This document shows, one piece after another, positions 41,448 to 41,483 of a stretch of 41,483 nucleotides of DNA. Source of the DNA: a virus. Within the stretch, counting starts at the first letter, position 1. Each line of letters opens with the position of its first letter. The DNA is taken from the IMG/VR virus record IMGVR_UViG_3300022602_000193, positions 1 through 41,483 of that record; one strand, 5' to 3'. The notes beneath the pieces were generated by a model. It searched no databases. It was given only the letters and a program-made list of their open reading frames with translations, and was not told the DNA's origin. The position numbers were made by a program, and so were the translations under genes.

Positions 41448-41483
41448 TGAAACAGTCAACAATAAAAGTAAGTTTCTAAACTC
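41434..41483 (+). CDS. Start of a further gene of the accessory operon (cut by right edge)
   Basis: ATG 41434 opens a frame that stays open to the window end (16 codons, beginning MNKGDETVNNKSKF) and overlaps the preceding stop by 14 bases, like its neighbours. The competing ATG at 41447 closes after ten codons. Too little is present to name it. Confidence 0.45.
   Translation, partial: MNKGDETVNNKSKFLN

Noticed and set aside
41447-41479. Ten-codon frame from ATG 41447 as the next gene
   Set aside because: It closes at TAA 41477-41479; the frame from ATG 41434 stays open and matches the overlap pattern of the operon.
1-41483. tRNA genes, integrase, attachment site or insertion sequence
   Set aside because: No cloverleaf-like sequence in the short gaps, no recombinase-like protein, and no inverted repeats flanking a transposase-like frame.

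Overview
The window is part of the genome of a T4-like (straboviral/kyanoviral type) contractile-tailed bacteriophage, and probably an environmental one. The evidence is a late sigma factor resembling T4 gp55, an SbcD/gp47-like nuclease subunit, and a baseplate cluster with recognisable gp53, gp5, gp25 and gp6 homologues in a T4/cyanophage-like order. AT-rich late promoters with a TAAATA core precede structural genes. The GC content looks low by eye. The marine-phage style of the tail proteins suggests an aquatic bacterial host, but the sequence does not identify the host. I saw no tRNA, CRISPR, integrase or insertion sequence.

Layout. Positions 1-3280 (minus strand) hold a leftward operon: late sigma factor gp55, a twitch/SPASM-type radical SAM protein, and a gp47-like nuclease subunit cut by the left edge. 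A 110-base divergent control region (3281-3390) carries a strong sigma70-type promoter for the leftward operon and a late-type element for the rightward genes. Positions 3391-16737 hold the baseplate set: a coiled-coil structural protein, gp53-like, two hub-like proteins, a gp5-like spike, a Gly/Ser-rich tail protein, gp25 and an enlarged gp6. Positions 16737-31631 are one uninterrupted 14.9 kb gene for a 4964-residue protein in the slot after gp6. Positions 31648-34748 hold a 48-residue mini-gene, a structural protein and two fibre-type proteins, and end in a hairpin terminator.

The right arm (34824 to the right edge) is a tightly overlapping accessory operon. It starts at a sigma70-type promoter that overlaps the terminator. 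It encodes at least three GT-A-type glycosyltransferase-like proteins (two of them tandem paralogues), a fucosyltransferase-like protein, an SDR nucleotide-sugar-type enzyme, a second radical SAM protein, an SGNH-like hydrolase and several small conserved proteins. I infer that this cassette makes or modifies glycans or glycopeptides on the virion or host surface.

Working together: the host sigma70 promoter can start the leftward operon, and gp55 would then direct RNA polymerase to the TAAATA-type late promoters of the baseplate and fibre genes. Stop-start overlaps (TAATG, ATGA) link most genes by translational coupling. The most unusual object is the giant tail protein. It contains seven FG-GAP-like repeats, enough for an integrin-type beta-propeller, with recurrent beta modules placed between the blades, two carbohydrate-binding-like motifs and a degenerate cupredoxin-like domain.
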